In this document: in pieces, positions 25,290 through 33,430 of the stretch
How the letters are laid out: each line of letters opens with the position of its first letter
Numbering within the stretch: position 1 is the first letter of the stretch
Source: Methanoregula sp.
GTDB lineage: Archaea > Halobacteriota > Methanomicrobia > Methanomicrobiales > Methanospirillaceae
Direction: 5' to 3'
DNA length: 64,000 bases
Assembly (NCBI GenBank): GCA_023228295.1
Contig: JALOBP010000001.1
Coordinates: forward strand, 23,039 to 87,038
Notes under the pieces: generated by a model
Told to the model about the DNA's origin: nothing
Database searches by the model: none
Seen by the model: only the letters and a program-made list of their open reading frames with translations
Made by a program: the position numbers and the translations under genes

Positions 25290-25961
25290 ATGAGTACCGT
25301 TATCGCCATCAACGGCAGCCCGCGGAAGAAACGGAACACGGCCACGCTCCTTGAACATGCCCTTGAGGGAGCGAAATCGCAGGGTGCGGATACAGAACTT
25401 GTCCACCTGTACGACCTTGACTTCAAAGGCTGTACCAGCTGCTTTGCCTGCAAGCTTAAGGAAGGTAAGAGTTACGGGCGGTGCGCCATGAAGGACGACC
25501 TGACACCCATCCTTGCAAGGATCGAACACGCCGATGGTCTGATCCTGGGCTCTCCGATCTATCTGGCCACGATCACCGGTGCAATGAAATCCTTCCTTGA
25601 ACGGTTCACGTACCCGTACGTGACCTACGCTACCCTGCCGCCATCCTCGATATTCGCAGGAACGATGCAGATCGGGTTCATCTACACGTTCGGGGTGAGC
25701 GATACCACGATGAAGGCGATGCAGTATGACTGGCAGATCAGGGTCAACCAGATGCTTTTAGATCACATGTTTGGCAAAACCGAGTCGCTCGTTGTCAATG
25801 ACACCTCCTTGTTTGACGACTACTCGAAGTACGTCACGGTTCACGATGTGGCGGCCAAGAAAAAACAGCACCGGGACGTCTTCCCGCAGGACTGTAAAAG
25901 GGCGTATGATCTCGGCATGCGGATGGCAAGAACCGTGGAAAATCCGGGACGGACCTGCTGA
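25290..25961 (+). CDS. NADPH-dependent FMN reductase, Isf-like (copy 2)
   Basis: This 223-residue flavodoxin-fold reductase starts MSTVIAINGSPRKKRNT and has FKGCTSCFACKL followed by a Cys in GRCAMKDD, the compact cysteine set of Isf relatives. GSPIYLATITGAMKSFLER is the second flavin-contact motif. ATG 25290 is supported by a GGAGG-type site (GCGGAGGAATATAACG). It is clearly a paralogue of the next gene: more than two thirds of the first 90 residues are identical by eye, so they arose by tandem duplication. Its C-terminus is longer and divergent. Confidence 0.9.
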   Translation: MSTVIAINGSPRKKRNTATLLEHALEGAKSQGADTELVHLYDLDFKGCTSCFACKLKEGKSYGRCAMKDDLTPILARIEHADGLILGSPIYLATITGAMKSFLERFTYPYVTYATLPPSSIFAGTMQIGFIYTFGVSDTTMKAMQYDWQIRVNQMLLDHMFGKTESLVVNDTSLFDDYSKYVTVHDVAAKKKQHRDVFPQDCKRAYDLGMRMARTVENPGRTC

Positions 25962-26041
25962 ACAGCCGGTTGGTCTTCTCTGCCCTCTAAAAAGAAACAC
26001 CGGATGAGCCCGGACAAACCCAAACATACGAGGAAAAAACC

Positions 26042-26698
26042 ATGACAACAGTAATTGCAATCAACGGCAGCCCGAGAAAGAAATGGAATACCGCAACACT
26101 GCTCGAACATGCGCTCGAAGGAGCAAGGTCACAAGGCGCAGAGACGGAACTTGTCCACCTGTATGACCTTGACTTCAAGGGCTGCACCTCCTGTTTTGCC
26201 TGCAAACTGAAGGGCGGGAAGAGTTACGGGAAGTGCGCCATGAAGGATGACCTGGCCCCGGTCCTTGAACGGATCGCCGGAGCAGATGCCCTGGTTCTCG
26301 GCTCCCCTGTCTATTTCGGTAATGTCACGGGGGAGATGCGGTCGTTCATGGAACGACTGCTCTTCCCGAACCTGACCTACACCCGTCCCCCGCAGTCACT
26401 TGCCCCGCGCCAGATCCCTACGGCGTTTGTGTACACGATGAATGTCTCGGAGCAGATGATGAAGGAGAACTACGGGACCTTCATTGCAGCGAATGCCAGT
26501 GTTTTGAAGATGATGTTCGGGAGCTCGGAATCCTTCTTCTGCAACGAGACGCTCCAGTTCGAGGATTACGATAAGGTGGTCTTCAGCTACTTCGATCCGG
26601 AAGAGCGGCGGAAGCGGCGCCGGGAGATCTTCCCGCAGGACTGCCGCAGGGCGTTCAACCTCGGGGTGCGGATGGCAGAGATAGCAGGTGGCGCATGA
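26042..26698 (+). CDS. NADPH-dependent FMN reductase, Isf-like (copy 3)
   Basis: This 218-residue paralogue of the preceding gene has the same N-terminal FMN loop (INGSPRKKWNT), the same GCTSCFACKLK cluster and KCAMKDD motif, and then diverges after residue about 120, where the two proteins presumably bind different acceptors. The GSPVYFGNVTGEMRSFMER segment is the second flavin contact. Its stop overlaps the nitroreductase start by 4 bp. The 80-bp gap before it is longer than others in the cluster and might hold an internal promoter. Confidence 0.9.
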   Translation: MTTVIAINGSPRKKWNTATLLEHALEGARSQGAETELVHLYDLDFKGCTSCFACKLKGGKSYGKCAMKDDLAPVLERIAGADALVLGSPVYFGNVTGEMRSFMERLLFPNLTYTRPPQSLAPRQIPTAFVYTMNVSEQMMKENYGTFIAANASVLKMMFGSSESFFCNETLQFEDYDKVVFSYFDPEERRKRRREIFPQDCRRAFNLGVRMAEIAGGA

Positions 26699-27321
26699 GC
26701 CGGGCCGGATCCGGGCAGGATGGGAATTGGGGAATGGATGTCTTTGACGCGATTCGTAAACGGCGGGCCGTGCGGCTGTACCGGCCTGATCCGGTCAGCA
26801 GGGAACAGGTTCTTGCCATTCTTGATGCAGGCAACCGGGCGCCGTCCGGACTCAACCGGCAGCCCTGGGAGTTCCTCATTGTCACCGGCAATACGGTCCT
26901 GGAGATGGGCCGGAGCTACCGGTCCACCCTTGACGAATACCTCTCTCACTGGGACAAGTCGCCCATGCGGGATTTTATCACCCGCGAAGGGTTCATCCGG
27001 TTTGCAGAAACGTATGGTGGTGCGCCGGTTGTCATCGTCGTGCTGGTGCCGACCGATCCGCTCCCGAATTTTAAGAAAGCAGACCTCGAGAGTGCAAGCG
27101 CCGCGCTGGAAAATCTCATGCTCGCTGCAACCGCGCTCGGCCTTGGCACCTGCTGGATGACCGGGCCGCTCCGGGACGAACCGGCCCTGCGCAGGATCCT
27201 TGCCATCCCGGATGACCGGGAGATTGTCGCGGTCACACCGCTCGGGTACCCGGCCACGGTCCCGGAGGCCCCGCCCCGTCTCGATCCTGACCTGACAAAG
27301 AAAGTGCGATGGGTGGAGTGA
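26695..27321 (+). CDS. Nitroreductase-family FMN protein (copy 2)
   Basis: This roughly 208-residue nitroreductase begins with an ATGA overlap with the upstream gene and an AGGTGG site 6-8 bases before. A second start at 26734 (MDVFDAIRKRRAV) gives the more usual family N-terminus, so the first 13 residues are uncertain. Landmarks are the flavin-binding arginines of RKRRAVRLYRPDPV, APSGLNRQPWEF, and the C-terminal LGLGTCWMTGPL. It lacks a ferredoxin domain. The substrate is unknown; nitroreductases of methanogens often serve F420- or ferredoxin-linked redox tasks. Confidence 0.9.
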   Translation: MSRAGSGQDGNWGMDVFDAIRKRRAVRLYRPDPVSREQVLAILDAGNRAPSGLNRQPWEFLIVTGNTVLEMGRSYRSTLDEYLSHWDKSPMRDFITREGFIRFAETYGGAPVVIVVLVPTDPLPNFKKADLESASAALENLMLAATALGLGTCWMTGPLRDEPALRRILAIPDDREIVAVTPLGYPATVPEAPPRLDPDLTKKVRWVE

Positions 27322-27405
27322 TCGATGACGACATCTCCGTATGGAACATTGTGTATTGAACGGAAGAACAGACGATGAACACGAGAACAAAGGAGACAAC
27401 CATTT

Positions 27406-27972
27406 ATGGAAGCAATCGAAGCAATCATGACACGCCGGAGTGTCAGGAAGTTTGAGAAGCGGCAGATACCCGATGCAGTACTGGAGAAGATCCTCAGGGC
27501 AGGGACCTATGCCCCGTCCGCCCTCGCTCTCCAGCCGTGGGCATTCGTTGTAGTGCAGGACCAGAAATTCTTAAACCGTGTTTCGGACTACTGCAAGCCC
27601 ATCATGATATCGCTCATGAAGGATGCACACGATGGCATGTCGGACGGGTTCCGGGCACTGCTGGAAAGCTCCGGGTACTCGATCTATTACGATGCCCCGA
27701 CGGTCATTATGGTCGTCGGGAAGACCGGCAGCCGGTTCCGGGAGATTGACTGCTCGCTTTGCACGGAGAACATGATGCTCGCCGCCCATGCGCTTGGTAT
27801 CGGCAGCTGTTGGATAGGGTCAACCGAAGTGGCATATGAGAACAGGGAACTCATGGAAGGGTTCCGGATTCCGGAAGGCTACAGCCCGGTCGGCACTATC
27901 GTTTTCGGGTATCCCGAAGAGAAACCAGAAGCCCACGACAAGCATCCCGCAAACGTGACGTGGGTACGGTAA
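27406..27972 (+). CDS. Nitroreductase-family FMN protein (copy 3)
   Basis: This 188-residue nitroreductase has the family landmarks MTRRSVRKFEKRQIP at the N-terminus, GTYAPSALALQPWAF (flavin site), and GIGSCWIGSTE with PVGTIVFGYPEEKP at the C-terminus. It is closer to the standard small nitroreductase size than the other two. It follows copy 2 after 84 bp. A final Isf-like gene starts 20 bp downstream. Substrate unknown. Confidence 0.92.
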   Translation: MEAIEAIMTRRSVRKFEKRQIPDAVLEKILRAGTYAPSALALQPWAFVVVQDQKFLNRVSDYCKPIMISLMKDAHDGMSDGFRALLESSGYSIYYDAPTVIMVVGKTGSRFREIDCSLCTENMMLAAHALGIGSCWIGSTEVAYENRELMEGFRIPEGYSPVGTIVFGYPEEKPEAHDKHPANVTWVR

Positions 27973-27992
27973 CGGGAGAAGATGGTGTCCTT

Positions 27993-28562
27993 ATGAAAAA
28001 AGCACTTATTCTCATCGGGAGCCCGCGGAAAAAGGGCAGCACAGCAACCCTCGCAGCAGAAGCAGAGCGTGGCCTCAAAGAAAACGGCATTGAAACGAAG
28101 ACGGTCTTTCTCAATGACCTGAAGATCAAAGGCTGCCAGGCATGTTACTGGTGTAAGAAGAATGATGTTGCGGAATGTGCGATGAAGGACGACATGCAGA
28201 ATCTTCACCAGCTTATGAAGGAATGCGACGGGATGATTGTTGCATCGCCCATCTATTTCGCAGGAGTCACGGCGCAGACCAAAGCGTGGCTCGACCGGCT
28301 CTTTCCCTACATCGGCATGGACTTAAGCCCGAAGATGCCGCCGGGAAAGAAGGTCTCGTTCATCTTTACGCAGAACCAGCCGGATGCCCGGCTGTTCGCG
28401 ACACCCATCGCAACTTTCATGCAGATGGTCGGGCTGACCGGCCTGCCTGTAAAGGATCATATGCTTGCCTGTGACCTTGACACCGGGGTTAAACCGCCGG
28501 TTGAAGATAACAAAAAGGTCATGGAACAGGCGTACCATCTTGGAAAGAACCTGATCCAATAA
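27993..28562 (+). CDS. NADPH-dependent FMN reductase, Isf-like (copy 4)
   Basis: This 189-residue flavodoxin-fold protein starts MKKALILIGSPRKKGST and has IKGCQACYWCKKNDVAEC, the Cys-x2-Cys-x2-Cys-then-Cys pattern of iron-sulfur flavoproteins. ASPIYFAGVTAQTKAWLDR is the second FMN contact. It closes the flavoenzyme cluster; a T-run at 28634-28641 lies 70 bp after it. ATG 27993 is chosen; the open frame upstream overlaps the nitroreductase end and is not used. Confidence 0.9.
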   Translation: MKKALILIGSPRKKGSTATLAAEAERGLKENGIETKTVFLNDLKIKGCQACYWCKKNDVAECAMKDDMQNLHQLMKECDGMIVASPIYFAGVTAQTKAWLDRLFPYIGMDLSPKMPPGKKVSFIFTQNQPDARLFATPIATFMQMVGLTGLPVKDHMLACDLDTGVKPPVEDNKKVMEQAYHLGKNLIQ

Positions 28563-28632
28563 TTCATTTTTCTGCCTGGCGAATCTCTGTCCGGCATTCT
28601 GCCCCGCATAGTACGGGACATGCCGGATCCGA

Positions 28633-28642
28633 CCTTTTTTTA
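28633..28642 (+). terminator. Possible terminator of the flavoenzyme cluster
   Basis: A run of seven T (within CTTTTTTTAT) lies 70 bp after the last gene of the cluster and before the peptidase gene. Archaeal RNA polymerase can stop at such runs. No strong hairpin precedes it. Confidence 0.4.
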
Positions 28643-28678
28643 TCAGCAGCAGGATTATACCCTGATCACTGAAGTCCC

Positions 28679-30790
28679 ATGTTCTCCTCTCATACCAGAA
28701 GATCCCATTGCCTCACTGCAGGAATAATTGCGCTTACCCTCACCCTTGTCATATTCGCCGGCTGCCTGCAGAACGGTGCAGAGCCCAGACCAGCGGTCAG
28801 CCCCACGCAGGCGACAACGCCGCTGGTACCGATCCGGGCGCAGTATGTCCCCGGGGAGATCGCCCGGCTGGGAGCAGCCGCAGAGCAGCAGGCCAACACG
28901 TCGTTCAACACCATCGCAGCCCTCTCCCCGGAGAAGCGCACGTTCGACAACACGGTCGTCGCGTTCGATACAGCGATGACTGATTATACAGATTCGATCT
29001 ATCCGATGACTCTGATGGGGTACGTATATCCTGATCCGCAGGTGGCTGCCGATGGGATGGCGCTCGAAGAGTCCTCTGCGGTCTTCCTCAACGATATCTA
29101 TACCCGGCGCGGCCTGTACAATGCTCTCAAAGGGCAGACCCCGCGGACCGCTGGAGAATCGCGGCTCTACAACCTGACCCTCCGGGATTTCGAGAAGAAC
29201 GGTCTGAAACTCCCCGATGAGCGGCTGGCTAAGGTCCGGCAGATGAATGACGAACTGAGCGGGCTTGAATCCCGGTTCTCGGCCAACCTCAACAACGACA
29301 ACACCACGCTCGTCTTCACCGGGGCGGAGCTTGTCGGGGTTCCTGCCGCATCGCTTTCGTCCTTTGAAAAGACCCCGCAGGGGACATACCGGGTGACAAC
29401 GAAGTATCCCGACTACGTAGCCGTTATGAAGTATGCCGGCCCGGGCACAACCCGGAAAGCGATGTACATGGCGTACAATAACCGGCAGGCCGGGGAAAAT
29501 ACTGCCCTCCTTGAGCAGGCTATCACCCTCCGTCAGTCCCTTGCAACGGAACTCGGGTACCCGACATGGGCTGATTTCAAGACCAACGGGAGGATGGCGG
29601 GGAACAGTGCCAGTGTCATGGCGTTCCTCAGTACTATCAAAGAGCCCCTCAAGGAGAAGAGCCGTGCCGAGAATGCCGAACTCCTTGTTCTGAAAAAGGA
29701 CCTTGAACCTGCGGCCACTACACTCGACCCGTGGGATGTTTCGTACCTGCAGGAGAAACTCACACTCCGGAAGTATGCCTATGATGAGAACGAGGTAAAG
29801 GAGTACTTCCCGGTAGACAATACCGTGCAGGGCGTCTTCCGGGTGTACGGGGAGCTCTTTGGCATCAGGTTCGAAGAGGTCAGGGACGCACCGGTCTGGT
29901 CCCCCGATGTCCGGCTCTACCGGGTCACGAACCTGACCGGCGGGGCCACGGTCGGCTACCTGTACCTCGACCTCTACCCCCGCGAAGGAAAGTACGGACA
30001 TTTCGCTACGTTCCCGGTCATCAGCGGACGGATGAAGGATGGTGCCTGGTCGGTCCCGGCTACGATAATCGTTGGTAACTTCCCGGCCCCGCAGGAGAAT
30101 AAACCCGGCCACCTGACCATGTATGACGTCGAGACCATCTTCCACGAAGGAGGGCATGCCATGCACTACCTCCTGACCACGGTTCCGTACGGCACCTGGT
30201 CCGGGTTCAACACGGAATGGGACTTTGTCGAGACCCCGTCGCAGACCCTCGAAGAATGGGTCTGGGACCCGCAGGTACTTACCTCCCTCTCTGGCCATTA
30301 TACTAACTCTTCGCAGAAGATGCCCCCGGAACTCCGTGACCGGGTGATCGCGGCACGGGACGCCGGTGCGGGGCATTATTACAGTCGTATTATGGCCAAC
30401 TCGCTGGAGGATATGGAATACCATACCGCACAGGGTCCGGTAAATGTAACGACAGTCTCCGCCCGGGTCTACGCGGAGATGGAGATACCTCAGGCAGACG
30501 GTATTCACCAGCCGGCATCGTTCGAGCATATCATGGGTGGCTACGATGCCGGGTATTACGGGTACCTCTGGTCCAAGGTATACGCGCTGGAGATTGCCGA
30601 TACGTTCAAACAGGACGGGATGACGAACCAGACCACGGGGATGCGGTTCCGGCAGGAGATCCTCTCGCAGGGCAATATGCAGGACGGGGGAGTGCTTCTT
30701 GAGAATTTCCTCGGGAAGGCGCCCGGTCCGGAGGCATTTTACAAGCGCCTCGGGATTGCGAATGTTTCGGGTACCGGAAACAAACCATAA
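28679..30790 (+). CDS. Membrane-anchored M3-family metallopeptidase
   Basis: This 703-residue lipoprotein has an N-terminal signal with lipobox IFAGC (Cys29), followed by a Pro/Thr-rich linker. The zinc site is HEGGH at residues 489-493 with the third ligand Glu518 in FVETPSQTLEEW, both typical of the thimet oligopeptidase/oligoendopeptidase F clan MA(M3). It would degrade oligopeptides outside the cell membrane. The full catalytic domain appears intact. It is likely monocistronic: 116 bp follow the previous gene and the next is a small secreted protein. Confidence 0.93.
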   Translation: MFSSHTRRSHCLTAGIIALTLTLVIFAGCLQNGAEPRPAVSPTQATTPLVPIRAQYVPGEIARLGAAAEQQANTSFNTIAALSPEKRTFDNTVVAFDTAMTDYTDSIYPMTLMGYVYPDPQVAADGMALEESSAVFLNDIYTRRGLYNALKGQTPRTAGESRLYNLTLRDFEKNGLKLPDERLAKVRQMNDELSGLESRFSANLNNDNTTLVFTGAELVGVPAASLSSFEKTPQGTYRVTTKYPDYVAVMKYAGPGTTRKAMYMAYNNRQAGENTALLEQAITLRQSLATELGYPTWADFKTNGRMAGNSASVMAFLSTIKEPLKEKSRAENAELLVLKKDLEPAATTLDPWDVSYLQEKLTLRKYAYDENEVKEYFPVDNTVQGVFRVYGELFGIRFEEVRDAPVWSPDVRLYRVTNLTGGATVGYLYLDLYPREGKYGHFATFPVISGRMKDGAWSVPATIIVGNFPAPQENKPGHLTMYDVETIFHEGGHAMHYLLTTVPYGTWSGFNTEWDFVETPSQTLEEWVWDPQVLTSLSGHYTNSSQKMPPELRDRVIAARDAGAGHYYSRIMANSLEDMEYHTAQGPVNVTTVSARVYAEMEIPQADGIHQPASFEHIMGGYDAGYYGYLWSKVYALEIADTFKQDGMTNQTTGMRFRQEILSQGNMQDGGVLLENFLGKAPGPEAFYKRLGIANVSGTGNKP

Positions 30791-30940
30791 CCTCTTTCTC
30801 TCCCACCTCTTCTCCCGGAACAGAGACCCCGACGGTGAACCGGGAAAAATAAAAAGATGGACTTGAGCCCTTATACGTGATAATTTTTTTCTATGGCAGC
30901 ATCACGTGGCAACCCGGTTACAATCTTACCGGTGACCTGC

Positions 30941-31255
30941 ATGAAGATCACCATCATCACCTTCGTTTTCCTCACGTTTGCATTTTCGTCAGTATTCTGG
31001 TACCTGATCTCGCAGACTCCGCTTATGAAGGACAATGTGACGATGCTGACGATATACGCTGTCGGCGCCATGTGGGGCCCTTCCTTCGCAACGGACCCGG
31101 TTTGCACTGGCACCGTTACAGGGAAGATCGAGAAGAACCAGCTCACCGGGACATGGAAGACCAATGGCTGCGAACCTGAAGATGGGAGCACCGACGGGAA
31201 ATTTTTCCTGACCATGGCAGCAGACAACCAGTCCTGGACCGGCAGGAGAATTTAA
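30941..31255 (+). CDS. Small secreted/membrane-anchored protein, function unknown
   Basis: This roughly 104-residue protein has an N-terminal hydrophobic segment (about residues 2-22) and a short beta-rich domain with the repeat-like motifs GTVTGKIEKNQLTGTWKT and FFLTMAADNQSWTG. The G-x-x-x-G / LTGTW / SWTG pattern resembles small beta-sheet domains of archaeal surface proteins. I prefer ATG 30941, with GGTGA five bases before it; an ATG at 30893 is in the same frame. A T-run follows the stop. No family assigned. Confidence 0.55.
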   Translation: MKITIITFVFLTFAFSSVFWYLISQTPLMKDNVTMLTIYAVGAMWGPSFATDPVCTGTVTGKIEKNQLTGTWKTNGCEPEDGSTDGKFFLTMAADNQSWTGRRI

Positions 31256-31256
31256 C

Positions 31257-31264
31257 CTTTTTTT
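31257..31264 (+). terminator. T-run terminator after small secreted protein
   Basis: CTTTTTTTTC-like sequence directly follows the stop codon of the small secreted protein. It is a simple archaeal termination signal and separates this gene from the minus-strand genes beyond. Confidence 0.4.
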
Positions 31265-31356
31265 CAAAATAGTTTCATGAACCAAAAACACCCGGACGAG
31301 CAAAAATGTTCGAGGTATCTGCCGGGAACTGGCACATGAACCCGTTCGCTGAGCTA

Positions 31357-31524
31357 TTATCCCAGCCCGAGCAGCTTTCGGATCTTTCTCCAGAATGAGC
31401 GTTTCGGCCGCCTGCAGTACGGTAAACCGCCCTTCGGAATATGCGCTGCCTCGCACTCGTCGCAGAGTGTATAACGTGGGCACGTTGTCTTCGGGCAGGG
31501 GCAGTCCGGACGTATGACAGGCAT
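31357..31524 (-). CDS. Small cysteine-rich protein (55 aa)
   Basis: This 55-residue protein starts MPVIRPDCPCPKTTCPRYT and continues with CDEC, then a sixth cysteine pair in LPYCRR near a basic tail (KRSFWRKIRKLL). Six or so cysteines in a 35-residue span suggest zinc or iron-sulfur binding. Similar CPCPKT-type mini-proteins occur in methanogens, but I know no function for them. The ATG at 31524 is chosen; an upstream in-frame ATG at 31605 would overlap the flavodoxin gene's end. Confidence 0.6.
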   Translation of the reverse strand: MPVIRPDCPCPKTTCPRYTLCDECEAAHIPKGGLPYCRRPKRSFWRKIRKLLGLG

Positions 31525-31550
31525 TGTGAGAAACCTTGCAGCCGGGATGC

Positions 31551-32072
31551 TTAATCCTTTGTTCCTTTGTTTAGTCCCATCTTCACCGGGAGTTCCCGGG
31601 CCCATGCGGAAATAGCATCCCAGTCGCGGAAGTCCCCGGCTGGGATCTTTGCCATTTCGAGGAACTTTCGCATCACAAAGTTTACTTTTGCAGGATCGAG
31701 ATTTCCGGCAAAAAGGACGGATGAGACAGGTGTGACCGGGTCGATGGATTTTTTTAAGGCATCCATTGCCATCTCGATTGCACCGGGATCCGGGTTCTTC
31801 GGTGCAAGCCCGACTGCAAAGGCCGCCACGGGCAGTTTCTGGAGCTGCTCACTGTTTTTCCCGACGAATTTCTTAACTGCACCATCGACACTCCCCATGT
31901 AGAGCGGCCCGCCAATTACCACCGCAGTATAGTCTGCGAGCGTTGAAATCGTTTTGATTTCGGCGACATCAACGGCAAGTCCGGTGGCTGACAGATCCTT
32001 TCCGACTGCCTGTGCAATCTCTGCTGTAGATCCATTTCGCGTTGCGTATGCGACAAGAATCCGTGCTGGCAT
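31551..32072 (-). CDS. Flavodoxin-domain protein
   Basis: This 173-residue flavodoxin-fold protein begins MPARILVAYATRNGSTAEIA, the FMN-phosphate loop typical of flavodoxins and HemG-type protoporphyrinogen oxidases, followed by VVIGGPLYMGSVD for the isoalloxazine ring. The C-terminus (FRDWDAISAWARELP) is also typical of HemG-like flavodoxins. Residues upstream of 32072 in the same frame are non-homologous and ignored. It is probably a single-electron carrier or a redox regulator; partner unknown. A YHS-domain gene starts 120 bp away in the opposite direction. Confidence 0.88.
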   Translation of the reverse strand: MPARILVAYATRNGSTAEIAQAVGKDLSATGLAVDVAEIKTISTLADYTAVVIGGPLYMGSVDGAVKKFVGKNSEQLQKLPVAAFAVGLAPKNPDPGAIEMAMDALKKSIDPVTPVSSVLFAGNLDPAKVNFVMRKFLEMAKIPAGDFRDWDAISAWARELPVKMGLNKGTKD

Positions 32073-32192
32073 AATAATCCCTACCGGATATTTGTGCCCC
32101 CTCTCAATAAATGAAGTGCCTGTTAATACACATGCAAGGGAATAAAAGTGATCAGGTTCGACCTGTGAAGTACTCAAAGGAGAACAAAGATT

Positions 32193-32375
32193 ATGGCAAC
32201 CGATCCCGTCTGTCTGGCAATCGTTGATGAAGACGATGCGAAATATACCGCCATTCACAAGAACCAGAAATATTACTTCTGTTGCAACTGGTGCAAAAAA
32301 CAGTTCGAGGAGAACCCGAAACGGTACTCCCGGCTTGCAACTGATGTCAGCGTTGACCTGATGCAGGCGAAGTGA
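32193..32375 (+). CDS. YHS-domain metal-binding mini-protein
   Basis: This 60-residue protein is a YHS domain: MATDPVCLAIVDEDDA followed by YYFCCNWCKKQFEENPKRY. The domain, found in heavy-metal transporters and other proteins, is thought to bind metal through its Cys residues (VC... FCCNWC). A GGAG-like site (CAAAGGAGAACAAAG) lies before the start. Here it is a stand-alone gene, divergent from the flavodoxin, which may indicate a metal-stress link (inference). Confidence 0.8.
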   Translation: MATDPVCLAIVDEDDAKYTAIHKNQKYYFCCNWCKKQFEENPKRYSRLATDVSVDLMQAK

Positions 32376-32533
32376 ACCCCGGTTGGCTAGGCAGCTTCCC
32401 CAGGCAGAAGGCGTTAACCTGATCCCATGACGAAAAAACTGTCCGAAAATATCAGGGAAACGCATATCATTTTATAGCCACGCAGGCAGATACAGACACA
32501 ATAATTCCCCGATGGAGATGTCCTGAGTTTTTT

Positions 32534-33334
32534 ATGAAACCTGAAGATGATTCCTGGATTAAAAACGCACATGCCAATGCAGAACTCCTGGACCGGGAGA
32601 TTAAAATCCTGATATCACTGACCCGCCCGATCCGGGAAAACCGTCCCGTCATTACCAAATACCAGGATTTCTGGAACAAGGCAAAACAGATCACAACGCA
32701 ATTCAAAGAGCTCAAACCTCTGGCAAAGAGTGACCGGGACCTGCTCTGGAAACAATTCAATGGTCTCTGCCAAGAAGTAAAAGACAAACAGAAGGCTGAG
32801 TACGGGACGCTCGAATCCCTGTCGCAGGGGCATTTTGACGAAATCATGAAGCTTATAGATCTGGCGGTGCTGCCTCCCGGCACCCCGGCGGCGGAGATCC
32901 ACGTACTGATGGAACGCGGGCAGGCGCTCAAAAATGCCGGAGATCAACTGGGGAGATTCAAGCACGCCATGATCGCAAAACACAAGAAAGCCTGTTTTGA
33001 CAAAATCCAGGGTATCCGGAAAACCCACGACGCAGCATGGGTGCTGGTGAACGCGGGAAAGCCAAAGCAGAAATCGGAAATATCGTTCCGTGCCAGGATG
33101 AATCTTGAGGCCAATTATGAACGGTACAAAAAAGCAAAAGGGGCGCTTGAAAATTTCCAGATCGGCAGGGATCGTATCAGCACATTTCTTGCCTCCAGTA
33201 AGGACCCCGTGAAGGTTGCCTCAGCAAAAGCGCAGCTTGCAGAAACCGAAGCACGGATAATGGATATCGAGGAAGGTATCCGGAAGCTGGAGAAATGGAT
33301 TGCAGAAGATGAGCGGGTTCTGAAAGGGAAGTAA
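32534..33334 (+). CDS. Coiled-coil protein, DUF349-like segments
   Basis: This 266-residue protein is highly charged and almost all helical, with coiled-coil character over residues about 1-100 and 160-260. The stretch FWNKAKQITTQFKELKPL... LLWKQFNGLCQEV has the Trp/Phe spacing of DUF349 repeats. No signal peptide or membrane segment is seen. It may be a structural or nucleic-acid-binding protein; function not known. It lies between the YHS gene and a minus-strand CARF-like gene. Confidence 0.6.
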   Translation: MKPEDDSWIKNAHANAELLDREIKILISLTRPIRENRPVITKYQDFWNKAKQITTQFKELKPLAKSDRDLLWKQFNGLCQEVKDKQKAEYGTLESLSQGHFDEIMKLIDLAVLPPGTPAAEIHVLMERGQALKNAGDQLGRFKHAMIAKHKKACFDKIQGIRKTHDAAWVLVNAGKPKQKSEISFRARMNLEANYERYKKAKGALENFQIGRDRISTFLASSKDPVKVASAKAQLAETEARIMDIEEGIRKLEKWIAEDERVLKGK

Positions 33335-33430
33335 TCATCCAATTTTATGACCGCCGGCTGTTGTACGGTTCGCCGAGGACTTTTTTATGGTCTATAGCTG
33401 TCAAGGTCCTGTTGATCCCCCCTAAAAGAA

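Noticed and set aside
28655..30529. 624-codon minus-strand frame opposite the M3 peptidase
   Set aside because: It is the antisense of a strongly supported metallopeptidase gene; long antisense frames are common in GC-rich archaeal DNA.
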